A stretch of DNA of 40,964 nucleotides. Source: a virus. The notes beneath the pieces were generated by a model. It saw only the letters and a list, made by a program, of their open reading frames with translations, had not been told where the DNA came from and ran no database searches. A program made the translations under genes and the position numbers. This document shows positions 13,818 through 23,404 of this stretch, one piece after another (within the stretch, counting starts at the first letter, position 1; each line of letters starts with the position of its first letter). The stretch lies in IMG/VR virus record IMGVR_UViG_3300037149_000045, positions 1-40,964 of that record. One strand, written 5' to 3'.

Positions 13818-14528
13818 ATGACTTCAATTTTACCCTTTGATTTGTCGGAAGTCTTACAGTTAGAACAAAACACTATGCAAATTCTCGGTTTAAAAAAGGA
13901 GAACTATAAAACAACAGACTACTTTAAGAATGAAGTAGCTTTGTATCTGTATAATAAATGGATATTAGATAATGATAATAGAAATTTAATAGTTTATTGC
14001 TTTCCTCTAATCAATTCCTTAATAGTAAAAAATTATGGGCTAGTAAAACAGCTCAATAAATATAATATAACACAAGATGAGGTATTTAATGAGTTAGTCT
14101 TATTTTTAATCTCATATCTGCCAAAAATAGATTTAAAGACATTAAATAAACAAGGAAAGGTGAGAAAGATATATTCCTACTTTACCTTTATATTAGGTTA
14201 TCGTATTTTATATATGCGAAATAAGGAACAAAATAAATACGAAGATAGAGAGTTTGTTGAGATAGATATAAGAGATTATCCTATTGATGATGAGAAATTA
14301 CATGAATTAAACTATTTTATGGACTTTTTATCCGATAGTTTTAATCCATTAGCAGAACCATTACTTGCTCTATTAAAAAATAATAGGGATAGCAATAGAC
14401 GAATAATTGCTCAAAATAATGACAGCCTTATTAAAGAATTAGTTATAAAAACAGGTTTCCATTTAAAAGAAGTTAAAGAAGCCTATAAAAACTTGATTGA
14501 TGAATACATTTTTTTATCTAATTACTAA
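13818..14528 (+). CDS. Putative phage sigma-like transcription factor
   Basis: The product has 236 residues. Residues 54-140 follow the pattern of sigma-70 region 2: a helix with NRNLIVYCFPLINSLIV, then ITQDEVFNELVLFLISYLPKID, then KIYSYFTFILGYRILYMRNK. The last part resembles T4 gp55, where a phenylalanine-rich helix precedes basic residues. Residues near 200-230 (ELVIKTGFHLKEVKEAYKNL) could be a region 4-like helix-turn-helix. It sits just before the terminase and virion genes, so it could turn on late transcription. This is motif resemblance only, and other helical DNA-packaging factors are possible. Confidence 0.4.
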   Translation: MTSILPFDLSEVLQLEQNTMQILGLKKENYKTTDYFKNEVALYLYNKWILDNDNRNLIVYCFPLINSLIVKNYGLVKQLNKYNITQDEVFNELVLFLISYLPKIDLKTLNKQGKVRKIYSYFTFILGYRILYMRNKEQNKYEDREFVEIDIRDYPIDDEKLHELNYFMDFLSDSFNPLAEPLLALLKNNRDSNRRIIAQNNDSLIKELVIKTGFHLKEVKEAYKNLIDEYIFLSNY

Positions 14529-14531
14529 TAT

Positions 14532-15128
14532 ATGGAAAGAAGTATGCCCATGCCTAAAGCTAACAATTCTGATAAAATTAGTAAGAAAATTAATAAGCTA
14601 ACGGCAAAAGAAGAACTATTTTGTCAGGAATATGTAAAAAATAAACAAAACGTAATTGCTGCTCTTGATATTGCCTACCCATGTAAAGTAGCCAATCCAA
14701 GTAAACATTCAAGAGAGATTTATGGTTATAGTATATTAGATAGACCACAAGTAATAGCACGAATTCATAAATTACAAACTACTATTATTAATAAAGCTGC
14801 CATTTCTGTTACAAGAAGTGTAGAAGGTATATTAGCAAAGTTAGATGAAGTTATTAAATTAGGCATGGAAACAGGAAAATTAAATGCTGTAAATCAAAGT
14901 TTAACACTTATGGCAAAAATATTAGGCTATACAAATGATAATATTAATGTCAATGTTATGAATAAGACTAATAATGTTATCTATGATTTTACAAAGTTTA
15001 ATATAGAAGAAAGAAAGGAAATGTTACTTAAAATGAGTGTTATAAAGACAATACAAGAACCATCTATTATATCCCTTCCCACCCTTTCTGATAATACAAT
15101 TGATGGTGATATAACTAATGAAATATAG
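14532..15128 (+). CDS. terS: Terminase small subunit
   Basis: The product has 198 residues. LTAKEELFCQEYVKNKQNV followed by AALDIAYP and DRPQVIARIHKL is the standard N-terminal helix-turn-helix region of terminase small subunits, which recognise phage DNA for packaging. The C-terminal half would carry oligomerisation and large-subunit contacts. ATG 14532 has no clear ribosome site; ATG 14544 or 14550 is a possible alternative. The large subunit follows 101 bases later. Confidence 0.85.
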   Translation: MERSMPMPKANNSDKISKKINKLTAKEELFCQEYVKNKQNVIAALDIAYPCKVANPSKHSREIYGYSILDRPQVIARIHKLQTTIINKAAISVTRSVEGILAKLDEVIKLGMETGKLNAVNQSLTLMAKILGYTNDNINVNVMNKTNNVIYDFTKFNIEERKEMLLKMSVIKTIQEPSIISLPTLSDNTIDGDITNEI

Positions 15129-15229
15129 CAGTTATTCAGCAGCTTTTATTAAAATTATTTATGAGAATGGGTTATAAGCGTCTTCAATAAAAAGTTTTAT
15201 CATAGTTATAAAAATAAAGAGATAAAAAT

Positions 15230-16801
15230 ATGAGTTATATAGACCATAAAAAATATAAAGCTTCTAACATGCCCTCACAACAAGAAACAGCAAAGTTTGA
15301 GCATGAATTAAGAAAAAGCATCTATCTGGATTCTTTTTATGAGTTTGTATTAGCTTCTTGGCCTATAATAAATCCTTCTATGCCTCTAACAACTGGCTGG
15401 CATATAAAGATGATTGCTGATAGTCTACAAGCATTATATGAGGGCAAATTAAATAAGAAAAGATTAGTTATATCAGTTCCTCCAAGAAGTCTTAAAACAA
15501 CTATAACTTCTATTTGCTTCCCTTGTTGGATTTGGCTACATAATCCTTCTGAATCTATATTAAGTATTGCTGGCTCTGATAGGATTTTAAGTAGCACATC
15601 AGTAGCCTCACATGATTTACTATCTTCTTCTTGGTTTAAATCTACCTTTGATATTTCTTGGGCATTCAATAAGAAGCAGGATAATAATAATATATTTCAG
15701 AATACAAAAAAGGGCACAAGAACAAGTATAACAATCACAGGTAGTATTCAAGGTGCTGGTGGTAATGTATTAATTTTAGATGATATAACACAAAGTAATA
15801 TAGTAAACAGTAATGTGTCTCTTGATGAAATTAATAGGTTATATCAGACAATAGCAAGTAGAATGAATGACCCTAAAAAGGCTATAATAGTTTTAATAGC
15901 CCAGAGAAACCATGAGAAGGATTTAACTGGACATGTATTAGCAGAAGAAGGAACATTATGGCAGCATTTATGTTTGCCAATGGAATATGACTTAAATAGA
16001 AAAGCTATATTATATGATAGGGAAGGAAAGAAACTTATAGAAGACCCGAGAACTCATGATAAAGAATTGCTATTATCTGATAGATGGGGCATAAAAGAAA
16101 TAGAAGCATTAAGAAATGGTGTTGGTGGTTCTGCTTATTTCTCAACTCAATATAATCAATTACCAGTAGACAGTAGGGGAGAACTATTTAAAAAAGAGTT
16201 TGTAAGTCTTTATTCAAATACTGCATTAAATTATCAAACTTTTTCTCGTATATTTATCAGTTGTGACCCAGCATTTCATAAGGGTGAGAAGAATGACCCT
16301 TGTGGTTTACAGGTTTGGGGAGAAACTGATACAGATGGCTATTGGTTATTAGAATGTGCCACAGAAAAACTATCATATACAGAAGTGGAAGATAAGATTA
16401 AAGTATTATATGCTTCTTATCCTAAAACAAGTAAGATAATTATAGAAAAAAATGCCCATGGTGATGTATTAGTTCAAAGATTACAAGAAACGACTAATCT
16501 ACCAGTTTGTCCAGTATATAAGGATAAAGATAAAGTGTTTTATGCTAATCAACATTCTGTGCCTTTATGGGAAATTAAAAAAATTAAATTACCAGATTTT
16601 AAACCTTGGACTAATAACCTAATTAATGAGATTTGTGCTTTTCCAAATGGGACACATGATGATAATATAGATTGTATGAGCCAATGTTTAAATGCCTTTG
16701 CTGAATCTAATGGTAAGCCTGTTGTAATTCCACAAGCCTTATTAAATATGTTAGGTTCTGGACGAGGAATAGGGGCAGGATTAGGATTGGGCTACAGATA
16801 A
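15230..16801 (+). CDS. terL: Terminase large subunit
   Basis: The product has 523 residues, a usual size. SVPPRSLKT (82-90) is the Walker A-like ATP site and VLILDD (180-185) the Walker B. FISCDPAF (342-349, with Asp346) begins the RNase H-like nuclease, and THDDNID near the C-terminus supplies further acidic residues. The enzyme pumps DNA into the prohead and cuts the concatemer. The translated ATG at 15230 follows AAAGAGATAAAAAT. The portal gene follows after 41 bases. An antisense frame at 15337-15669 is a shadow. Confidence 0.95.
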   Translation: MSYIDHKKYKASNMPSQQETAKFEHELRKSIYLDSFYEFVLASWPIINPSMPLTTGWHIKMIADSLQALYEGKLNKKRLVISVPPRSLKTTITSICFPCWIWLHNPSESILSIAGSDRILSSTSVASHDLLSSSWFKSTFDISWAFNKKQDNNNIFQNTKKGTRTSITITGSIQGAGGNVLILDDITQSNIVNSNVSLDEINRLYQTIASRMNDPKKAIIVLIAQRNHEKDLTGHVLAEEGTLWQHLCLPMEYDLNRKAILYDREGKKLIEDPRTHDKELLLSDRWGIKEIEALRNGVGGSAYFSTQYNQLPVDSRGELFKKEFVSLYSNTALNYQTFSRIFISCDPAFHKGEKNDPCGLQVWGETDTDGYWLLECATEKLSYTEVEDKIKVLYASYPKTSKIIIEKNAHGDVLVQRLQETTNLPVCPVYKDKDKVFYANQHSVPLWEIKKIKLPDFKPWTNNLINEICAFPNGTHDDNIDCMSQCLNAFAESNGKPVVIPQALLNMLGSGRGIGAGLGLGYR

Positions 16802-16842
16802 TAAATATACCTATAAAATTACTTTACAGGAAGATATAAAAT

Positions 16843-19224
16843 ATGATTAATCCAAGTAAGTCAATAAGAAACTATTTTAAAAGGCTTTCTGATAATAAAT
16901 ATGTTGAGAGAAAGCGTAAAGAGCAAAATGAGAATAATACTAAAGCTATTAAAGCCAGAGAAGAGGCTCTACAGAAAAACTCTGGCAAAATATCAGAAGT
17001 ATTATCTCTTATGAACCAATCTTCTGTTCCTGTTATTACCCCTCAATATTCTAATAAGCCTTATATTCCCCCCTCTAAAATATGTTCAGATTCTGCAGCT
17101 ATAAAAAATAATAATATAGCCTTTGATGATTATTTATCTGGGGAATTTGCCTCAACTGCTACTCTATTTAGTGGATTAGGTTTTCCTGGATTTCCTTATT
17201 TGACAGAACTTACACAAATTACAGAATATCGTGATTTATCTGAACGAACTGCTAAAGAAATGACAAGAAAGTGGATTAAATTTAGAACTTCAAGCAAGGA
17301 AGATAGAGGAGAACAAATATATAAAATAGAGGCCAAACTAAAACAATTAAAGGCTAGGGATTTATTTCAATCTGCCGCAGCTATGGATGGTTTTATGGGC
17401 CGTTGTCAGATATTTATGGATTTAGGAGATTCAGGAGGTAATATATCTACTGAAGTTAGTCAAGAATTAGAAACTCCTTTAACCCTATCCCCATTAAAGA
17501 TTAAAAGAGATAGCATTAAGGCTTTGAAACTTATTGAGCCTATTACAACTTATCCTGCTTCTTATAATGCTTCTTGGCCACTCAAACAAAATTACTATGT
17601 TCCTGAAGCTTGGTGGGTATATGGTCAGAAGGTTCATCGTTCTCGCCTATTAACCTTTGTGTCTCGTCCTTTACCTGATTTATTAAAGCCAGTATATAAT
17701 TTTTCTGGCATGTCTCTATCTCAATTAGCACAGCCTTATGTAGATTATTGGCTATCTACTCGTAATGCTGTTGGAAAATTACTTAAAAATTATTCTACTA
17801 CAACTCTAAAAATTAATCTACAAATGCTCTTACAGGGAAATAGATATCAGGAGATTTTAGATAAGGCCCGTTTCTTTACTGGAATGCAAGATTCTCAAGG
17901 TATATTTTTATTAGATTCTTCAGAGGAATTGGAGAAAATACAGACTAATTTATCCGGTCTTGAAAAACTACAATCACAGGCACAGGAACATATGGCTGCT
18001 GTTGCTAAAACTCCTCTAACTATTCTATTAGGTATTACTCCTTCTGGGCTAAATCCAACTAATGAGGGTGATTTAAAAGTTTATTATTCTTATATTCATG
18101 ATATGCAAGAATGTCTTTTTAGAGAGAATTTAGAACATCTTATCAAAGTAATCATGCTTTCTGAATTTGGTGAGATACTGGAAGATTTAACTTTTGATTT
18201 TGAACCCCTCTTTGAAATAACTGGTAAAGAACAGGCAGCTATTCGTAAGAGTGATGGAGAAACTGATTCTGTATATGCTCAAACACAAGTATTTACTCCA
18301 CAGGAAATCAGAGAAAAGGTAGCATCTGATCCAACTTCTGGTTATAACAATATAGATGTTTCTAATCCTAAAGGTGGTTTCTTACAGGGTGGCAAATTAG
18401 GACAAACAGCAGAACCAACAGAACAAGCACAGACCACCCAACCAGAAGAGGAAGGAGAAGGGGAAGAAGAATCAGATGAGCCCGATACTGATAATGCTAC
18501 TGATTCTAATATTGCTTCTGATAAATCTTTAGATAATGTCAAATTAAATAGAGCCGAAGAGAAGATTTATAATATAGTAATGGACCATCTATCTTCTGAA
18601 TTATCCTCATTAACTTCTCAAATAAGAAAAAGTGGACATTATAAAGATTTAAATTATGGCTTAAATATAGACAAGCTAAATATAATTACTGATAAATTAA
18701 AACAGCCACTTTCTAAACTGTATTTTAATGGATATCAAAGCGCAGAAGCTAAATTAAGACTCCCAGAACAAGTTAAACAGAATATAACTGGTGATTCTAT
18801 TTATACAGAACAGGCAAGAAAAGAAAGTATTAATTGGGCTAAAAATAATGCCGCTAAATTAATAACAGGTATAGATCAAACAACCAAAGATAATATTAAT
18901 ACAACTATAACCAAGGCTATGACTCAAAACTGGTCTGTTGATAAATTAGCCACTACTTTATCTTCTTCACATGCCTTTTCTGCTTCAAGAGCTCGTATGG
19001 TTGCTTTAACAGAATCAAGAGCAGCTAAAAGTAATGGTCAGATAGATAGTTATAGATTACATGGCATTACAAAAAAATCTTGGTTAGCTGCTTCTGATGC
19101 TTGTGATGAATGTGCCAGTAATGAAGCAGACGGACCAATAGATATTAATACCTCATTCTCTTCTGGTGATGATGTTCCGCCACTTCATCCTAACTGTAAT
19201 TGTAGTTGTGAACCAGAAATATAA
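16843..19224 (+). CDS. Portal (DUF1073-like) fused to Mu F-like minor head protein
   Basis: The product has 793 residues. Residues 100-450 match the DUF1073-type portal (LSERTAKEMTRKWIKF, YPASYNASWPL, TPLTILLG). An acidic linker at about 530-556 joins this to a C-terminal domain with SASRARMVALTESRAAKSNG around 715-732. Two cysteines at 754 and 757, then PPLHPNCNCSC near 780-788, form the conserved Mu F/SPP1 gp7 end. In many phages portal and F-like protein are separate genes. The portal is the ring through which DNA enters, and the F-like part is a minor head protein. Only the short 16802-16842 gap separates it from terL. Confidence 0.88.
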   Translation: MINPSKSIRNYFKRLSDNKYVERKRKEQNENNTKAIKAREEALQKNSGKISEVLSLMNQSSVPVITPQYSNKPYIPPSKICSDSAAIKNNNIAFDDYLSGEFASTATLFSGLGFPGFPYLTELTQITEYRDLSERTAKEMTRKWIKFRTSSKEDRGEQIYKIEAKLKQLKARDLFQSAAAMDGFMGRCQIFMDLGDSGGNISTEVSQELETPLTLSPLKIKRDSIKALKLIEPITTYPASYNASWPLKQNYYVPEAWWVYGQKVHRSRLLTFVSRPLPDLLKPVYNFSGMSLSQLAQPYVDYWLSTRNAVGKLLKNYSTTTLKINLQMLLQGNRYQEILDKARFFTGMQDSQGIFLLDSSEELEKIQTNLSGLEKLQSQAQEHMAAVAKTPLTILLGITPSGLNPTNEGDLKVYYSYIHDMQECLFRENLEHLIKVIMLSEFGEILEDLTFDFEPLFEITGKEQAAIRKSDGETDSVYAQTQVFTPQEIREKVASDPTSGYNNIDVSNPKGGFLQGGKLGQTAEPTEQAQTTQPEEEGEGEEESDEPDTDNATDSNIASDKSLDNVKLNRAEEKIYNIVMDHLSSELSSLTSQIRKSGHYKDLNYGLNIDKLNIITDKLKQPLSKLYFNGYQSAEAKLRLPEQVKQNITGDSIYTEQARKESINWAKNNAAKLITGIDQTTKDNINTTITKAMTQNWSVDKLATTLSSSHAFSASRARMVALTESRAAKSNGQIDSYRLHGITKKSWLAASDACDECASNEADGPIDINTSFSSGDDVPPLHPNCNCSCEPEI

Positions 19225-19272
19225 CTTTATTATAGGAATTAAAGGATAAAAGGAATATAAAAGGAATATAAA

Positions 19273-20115
19273 ATGATTAGTAAAATGATTACTTATAAAA
19301 ATGAACGATTAACCTACGATAAACTTACCTCACGTTCCTATGATACTAATGGTTTTTTACATGTATCAGGTTGTAATATTTCAAAAAATCAAATATCTCC
19401 TTATAATGGTTATGAAATTCCTGACTGGGAACAATTAGCATTAGAAAGTAATAGAGTTTATTATATTTTAAGACCAGCAGATGAATTGGCGAAGGCGGCT
19501 TCTACCTTTAATAATCTTCCACTAATGGATGTTCATATTCCTCTATCTTCTTTTAATCTTGAAAATACCAATATTAAGGCCCATCAAATAGGTGCCACAG
19601 GTTCTTTATGTAGATTTGAAGAACCTTATCTTGTTAATGATTTAGTTATTTTTACTGCCGGAGCTATTGCAGCAATTCAAACAGAAGAGCAGAAGGAGAT
19701 TTCTTGTGCTTATGCTTATGATATAGTATTAGAATCTGGCGAATTTAACGGAGTTCATTATGATGGTATAATGACAAATATTAAAGGAAATCATGTTGCT
19801 ATAGTTCCAGAAGGTAGAGCAGGACATGATGTGTGTGTAGCAGATAACAAGCCAGATAATTTAAAAATAGCTAAAAAAATTGCTGATTTACTTTATCCAA
19901 TTTGCTCCATTTCTGAAACTATTAACACCTCTGATAAAATTAAAAATATGCTAACTCCATTAATTACTTCTGATACAATTATTCATGAACCTGGAGAGAA
20001 TGGTCCTTGGTCAATTCGTTCAGAAAAGACAGGGAAGAAAATATGGTCAGGTAAAAGTAAGGAGGAGGCTAAAAAAGCATTAAAAAGAATGGCAATGTTT
20101 AAGCATACTAAATAA
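19273..20115 (+). CDS. DUF2213 head protein, N-terminal part (putative prohead protease)
   Basis: The product has 280 residues. The N-terminal 200 residues match the DUF2213 family from memory: RSYDTNGFLHVSGC, LPLMDVHIP, QKEISCAYAYDI and NHVAIVPEGRAG. This family is common between portal and capsid genes and is thought to include the prohead protease. The C-terminus carries GPWSIRSEKTGKKIWSGKS, a small module found on other phage proteins. It lacks the usual C-terminal half, which appears as the next gene. RBS AAAGGAATATAA precedes the ATG and is itself doubled. Confidence 0.8.
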   Translation: MISKMITYKNERLTYDKLTSRSYDTNGFLHVSGCNISKNQISPYNGYEIPDWEQLALESNRVYYILRPADELAKAASTFNNLPLMDVHIPLSSFNLENTNIKAHQIGATGSLCRFEEPYLVNDLVIFTAGAIAAIQTEEQKEISCAYAYDIVLESGEFNGVHYDGIMTNIKGNHVAIVPEGRAGHDVCVADNKPDNLKIAKKIADLLYPICSISETINTSDKIKNMLTPLITSDTIIHEPGENGPWSIRSEKTGKKIWSGKSKEEAKKALKRMAMFKHTK

Positions 20116-20178
20116 AAGTCGCAAAAAGAATTAATTTACTTAATAGTTTGAGATTATACTCTACATGGAGTTTTTAAC

Positions 20179-21174
20179 ATGACAATAAAGAAACAAAAAT
20201 CAATTCAGCCAATTCAGCCGTTAGGTCATCGAGTAGTTGGGTGTCTTGCTACTTATCTTGCTCCTAAAATGGCAGCTGATTCTAAAATTAAGCCGGAAGA
20301 ATTAGATTCAATAGCCCGTAAAATTAATACTGCCAAGTTTAATAAGCAGATTAATGGTATTGCTGGTTCTGTAAAAGATTTATTTGGCTCACGTTTAGTT
20401 GGTGATGCTGACCTATCTGATCTTCCTGACATTCTTGGTGCTCTAACTGGTCCTACTTCTCTAGCTCCTGAATGTGATGAAGATGAAGATAGTGATGAAG
20501 ATACTGATGCCCTTCCAGTTAATCTTAAGGACAAGGATAAGGAATCAAAGAAGGTAAAAGCTAAAGAAATGCCTGAACCTGCTGCTGACGAAGATGAAGA
20601 TGAAGATGAAGATAGTGATGAAGATTCTGACAGTGACGAAGATGAGGATTCTGATGCTGGTGCCGATTCAGATAAAGATGCTCCTGCTGCCAAACTAATG
20701 AATAAACTTGGAACACTTAATCTTCCAAAAGATACTATGGATGAGATTAGCGGTCTTATAGATGAAATAGGTAAAGCCCCTAAAGCTGTTCCTGCTCCTG
20801 CTTCTGATGATGATGATGATGATGAGGACGATGAAAAAGAAACCCCAATTGGTAAACCTGCTATGGATGCTATGATTAAGAAAATAGAAAATAGAATGGC
20901 AGCTCATTATCAGGCAGCTAAAGAAGTAATGCCAGTTGTTGGTGATATTGATGTTAATGCTAAAGGTGCCTCAACTCTTGCCATCTATAAAATGGGTTTA
21001 GATGCCATGAACGTAGATTTAACAGGTATTTCAGCGGATACAAAAACTTATCGTGCTATTTTTAAGCTTCAATCTAAAAATAATGCTTCTAATATAGCAA
21101 AAGATTCTAAACTTACTAATAAAGATAAAGCAAGTATGGAATCTCTATTTCCTTCAGCACCAAAATTAGGTTAA
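20179..21174 (+). CDS. Acidic scaffold-like protein carrying the DUF2213 C-terminal region
   Basis: The product has 331 residues. Long Asp/Glu/Ser tracts lie at residues 92-105, 133-165 and 210-225, coded by repetitive GATGAA triplets. The C-terminus has AMDAMIKKIENRMAAHYQAA, then NVDLTGISADTKTYRAIFKL and FPSAPKLG, which in related phages form the C-terminal end of the DUF2213 protein. The likely role is capsid scaffolding or support of the protease. The start is at ATG 20179 behind ATGGAGTTTTTAAC. An antisense Ser-rich frame is a shadow of the acidic codons. Confidence 0.7.
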   Translation: MTIKKQKSIQPIQPLGHRVVGCLATYLAPKMAADSKIKPEELDSIARKINTAKFNKQINGIAGSVKDLFGSRLVGDADLSDLPDILGALTGPTSLAPECDEDEDSDEDTDALPVNLKDKDKESKKVKAKEMPEPAADEDEDEDEDSDEDSDSDEDEDSDAGADSDKDAPAAKLMNKLGTLNLPKDTMDEISGLIDEIGKAPKAVPAPASDDDDDDEDDEKETPIGKPAMDAMIKKIENRMAAHYQAAKEVMPVVGDIDVNAKGASTLAIYKMGLDAMNVDLTGISADTKTYRAIFKLQSKNNASNIAKDSKLTNKDKASMESLFPSAPKLG

Positions 21175-21212
21175 TAAATATACATATCCTTTTCTTTCTT
21201 ACGGAGAATTAA

Positions 21213-22178
21213 ATGTCATTTCAGAGTCAAGTTTATAATTATCTTCCAAAAGGTAATGTGGGTTCCAAGGCTTCCCTAAATCCTCTTTACACTGTTAAAG
21301 CTGGTCAGGGTAATCTAACTGCCGGTTCACAAGGTGCCGTCATTGGTAAGTTTGGATGGATGAGCTATGCTGTTTCCACAGAAGCTGCTGTTGTAAATAA
21401 CTTCAGCTCACTTCCTCCTGTTGCTCCTACTGGCTTTATTGCTAATGAGATGCAGGCATTAAATGTTACCTTCCTTCAGCAGTCTGGTCTAACTATTCCT
21501 GCTGGTTATGGTGTTACACTTTTTGATCGTGGTGATTTCTTTGTAGTTAACCCTTACAATGAAACCGTTATAGGTAATAAGGTATTTGCTAACCTATTCA
21601 CCGGTGATATTTTTGCTGGCGTTGCTGGAAGTTTTAACACTAATAGTTTTGGTTCTGCCTCTGCTATTACTGGCACTATTTCAGCGGGTTCTTTCTCACT
21701 AAATATTACTGCTGTGGCTTCTGGTGTTCCTGCCATTGGTCAGCAAGTATTTGGCACTAACATTCCTCTTAATACCTTCATTGATCAGATTGGAACCTTT
21801 AATGGCTCTACTGGAACTGTTATTCTTACCCAGGCTCCTTTATATAGCATTACTGCTGGTTCTCTAACTACCACAACTCCTACTGGTATTGGTGGTGGTG
21901 TTGGCACTGCGTCATTTGCTACCAATGTTATGACTGTTACTGCTACTACTTCTGGAACCTTTGCTGTTGGTCAGATAATTTCTTCAGCTAGTGTTGCTGC
22001 TGGAACCTATATTACTTCATTAGGCACTTATAATGGTTCTACTGGCACTTTAAATCTTTCCACTACACCTGGAACCATTGCTGCACAGGCTGTAACCTCA
22101 ACTGCCTTTATTGAAACTCCCTTCTATTTCACAAGTGCTGGTAATGTTGGTGATTTAGTTACTATTAGTCTTCACTAA
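21213..22178 (+). CDS. Capsid cement/decoration protein (Gp24-like) with two inserted beta modules
   Basis: The product has 321 residues. Residues 1-140 (YNYLPKGNVGSKASLNPLY, MQALNVTFLQQSGLTIPAG) and the C-terminal FIETPFYFTSAG match the phage structural cement Gp24-like family from memory; it stabilises the capsid lattice just upstream of the capsid gene. Between them, residues 149-297, are two tandem repeats, each with GQ, a Gly-rich turn and GTxNGSTGT (at 194-202 and 271-279). These beta-rich modules are probably surface-exposed additions. AGAATTAAATG follows CGGAG as the start. Gln is mostly CAG here, unlike nearby genes. Confidence 0.8.
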   Translation: MSFQSQVYNYLPKGNVGSKASLNPLYTVKAGQGNLTAGSQGAVIGKFGWMSYAVSTEAAVVNNFSSLPPVAPTGFIANEMQALNVTFLQQSGLTIPAGYGVTLFDRGDFFVVNPYNETVIGNKVFANLFTGDIFAGVAGSFNTNSFGSASAITGTISAGSFSLNITAVASGVPAIGQQVFGTNIPLNTFIDQIGTFNGSTGTVILTQAPLYSITAGSLTTTTPTGIGGGVGTASFATNVMTVTATTSGTFAVGQIISSASVAAGTYITSLGTYNGSTGTLNLSTTPGTIAAQAVTSTAFIETPFYFTSAGNVGDLVTISLH

Positions 22179-22213
22179 ATTTTAATTTTATAACATCTCA
22201 AGGAGAATTACAC

Positions 22214-23323
22214 ATGTCTAAATTAACCAGCCCAACCTTGGAAGAACTTACTGCCCAGGCTCAGGCTAATCCACGTGAATTTGTGGATTTTGCAAGAAAT
22301 CGTTATGGCCTAGTTACTGGTGCCATATCTACTACCAATTCAACTGTTGGTATGGATGCCGGTAAAAAGATAATGGCATTTGATGCTACTGCTCCAACCA
22401 ATCCTATTCAGTCTGGTGCTGTTCTACAGGGTAATGCTGGTATTCCTGCTTATCTTTCACAGTATCTTGATCCTGAAATGGTTCATGTTGTTACTGCTGT
22501 ATTAGCTGCTGTTGATATAGTAGGTAGTGAAGTTAAGAAGGGTGATTGGACTACTGATTCTGCCCTCTTCCCAGTGAATGAAGCTCTTGGTGAAACTTCT
22601 GTTTATGGAGATTTTGCTAAAAGCGGTCGAGCAACTACTAATACAAACTGGGAGCCTCGCCAAGCATTCCGTTATCAGATTTTTACTGAATGGGGTGATC
22701 TGGAACTAGAAAAGGCTGCTCTGGGCAAGATTAATCAGGCTGCTGAAATCAATCGTTCTGCTGCCCTGGCTATGAACATCTTCCAGAATGAAACTTATTT
22801 TTATGGTGTATTAGGTCTGGAAAATTATGGTCTTCTTAATGACCCCTCTCTAACTGCTCCACTAACTCCTCTTGCTGGTGCTTGGTCTGCTTCTACTATT
22901 ACTGGTGTTCAGATTCTAGCTGATGTAAAAGCTATGTTTGCCCAGCTACAGTTCCAGTTACAGGGTAATGTTAGAATGGATTCACCAATGACACTTGCTA
23001 TGTCAACTCTAACTGAAGCTGTTTTAGCTACCTCAATGCAGAATGTTTATGGCACTGCTTCCATTAAAGAATATCTGCAGAAGGTATTTCCAAAGATGGT
23101 ATTTAAAGTTGCTCCCCAGTATTCCACAAGTTCTGGCAATCTTGTTCAGCTAATTCTTGATGAAGTTCAGGGTCAGAAAACTGCTATTTGTGCCTTTACT
23201 GAAAAGTTAAGAGCTCATGCCATTGTTCGTGAAACTTCTAGCACTCATCAGAAGAAGAGTGGTGGAACTTTTGGAACTGTTATTAAGTTCCCTGCTGGTA
23301 TTGTTCAGCTGCTTGGTGTTTAA
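22214..23323 (+). CDS. Major capsid protein (DUF2184 family)
   Basis: The product has 369 residues, usual for the family. GIPAYLSQYLDPEMV, FAKSGRATTNTNWEPRQAF and MNIFQNETYFYGVLGLENYG are hallmark blocks of DUF2184 capsid proteins, which form the HK97-fold shell. AAGGAG seven bases before the ATG is one of the strongest ribosome sites in the window. Codon use is distinct: almost every Gln is CAG, while in tail genes CAA dominates. That fits very high expression. The gene follows the cement gene by 36 bases. Confidence 0.93.
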   Translation: MSKLTSPTLEELTAQAQANPREFVDFARNRYGLVTGAISTTNSTVGMDAGKKIMAFDATAPTNPIQSGAVLQGNAGIPAYLSQYLDPEMVHVVTAVLAAVDIVGSEVKKGDWTTDSALFPVNEALGETSVYGDFAKSGRATTNTNWEPRQAFRYQIFTEWGDLELEKAALGKINQAAEINRSAALAMNIFQNETYFYGVLGLENYGLLNDPSLTAPLTPLAGAWSASTITGVQILADVKAMFAQLQFQLQGNVRMDSPMTLAMSTLTEAVLATSMQNVYGTASIKEYLQKVFPKMVFKVAPQYSTSSGNLVQLILDEVQGQKTAICAFTEKLRAHAIVRETSSTHQKKSGGTFGTVIKFPAGIVQLLGV

Positions 23324-23404
23324 TAAAGTTATAAAAGTATTAAAATAATAAAACTGATTAATAAAACAAAAGCCCACTACCCAGAAATTAAAGGAGTTAT
23401 TTAA

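Noticed and set aside
20253-20693. Ser-rich minus-strand frame
   Set aside because: It is antisense to Asp/Glu GAT/GAA codons of the scaffold-like gene, which read as Ser codons on the other strand.
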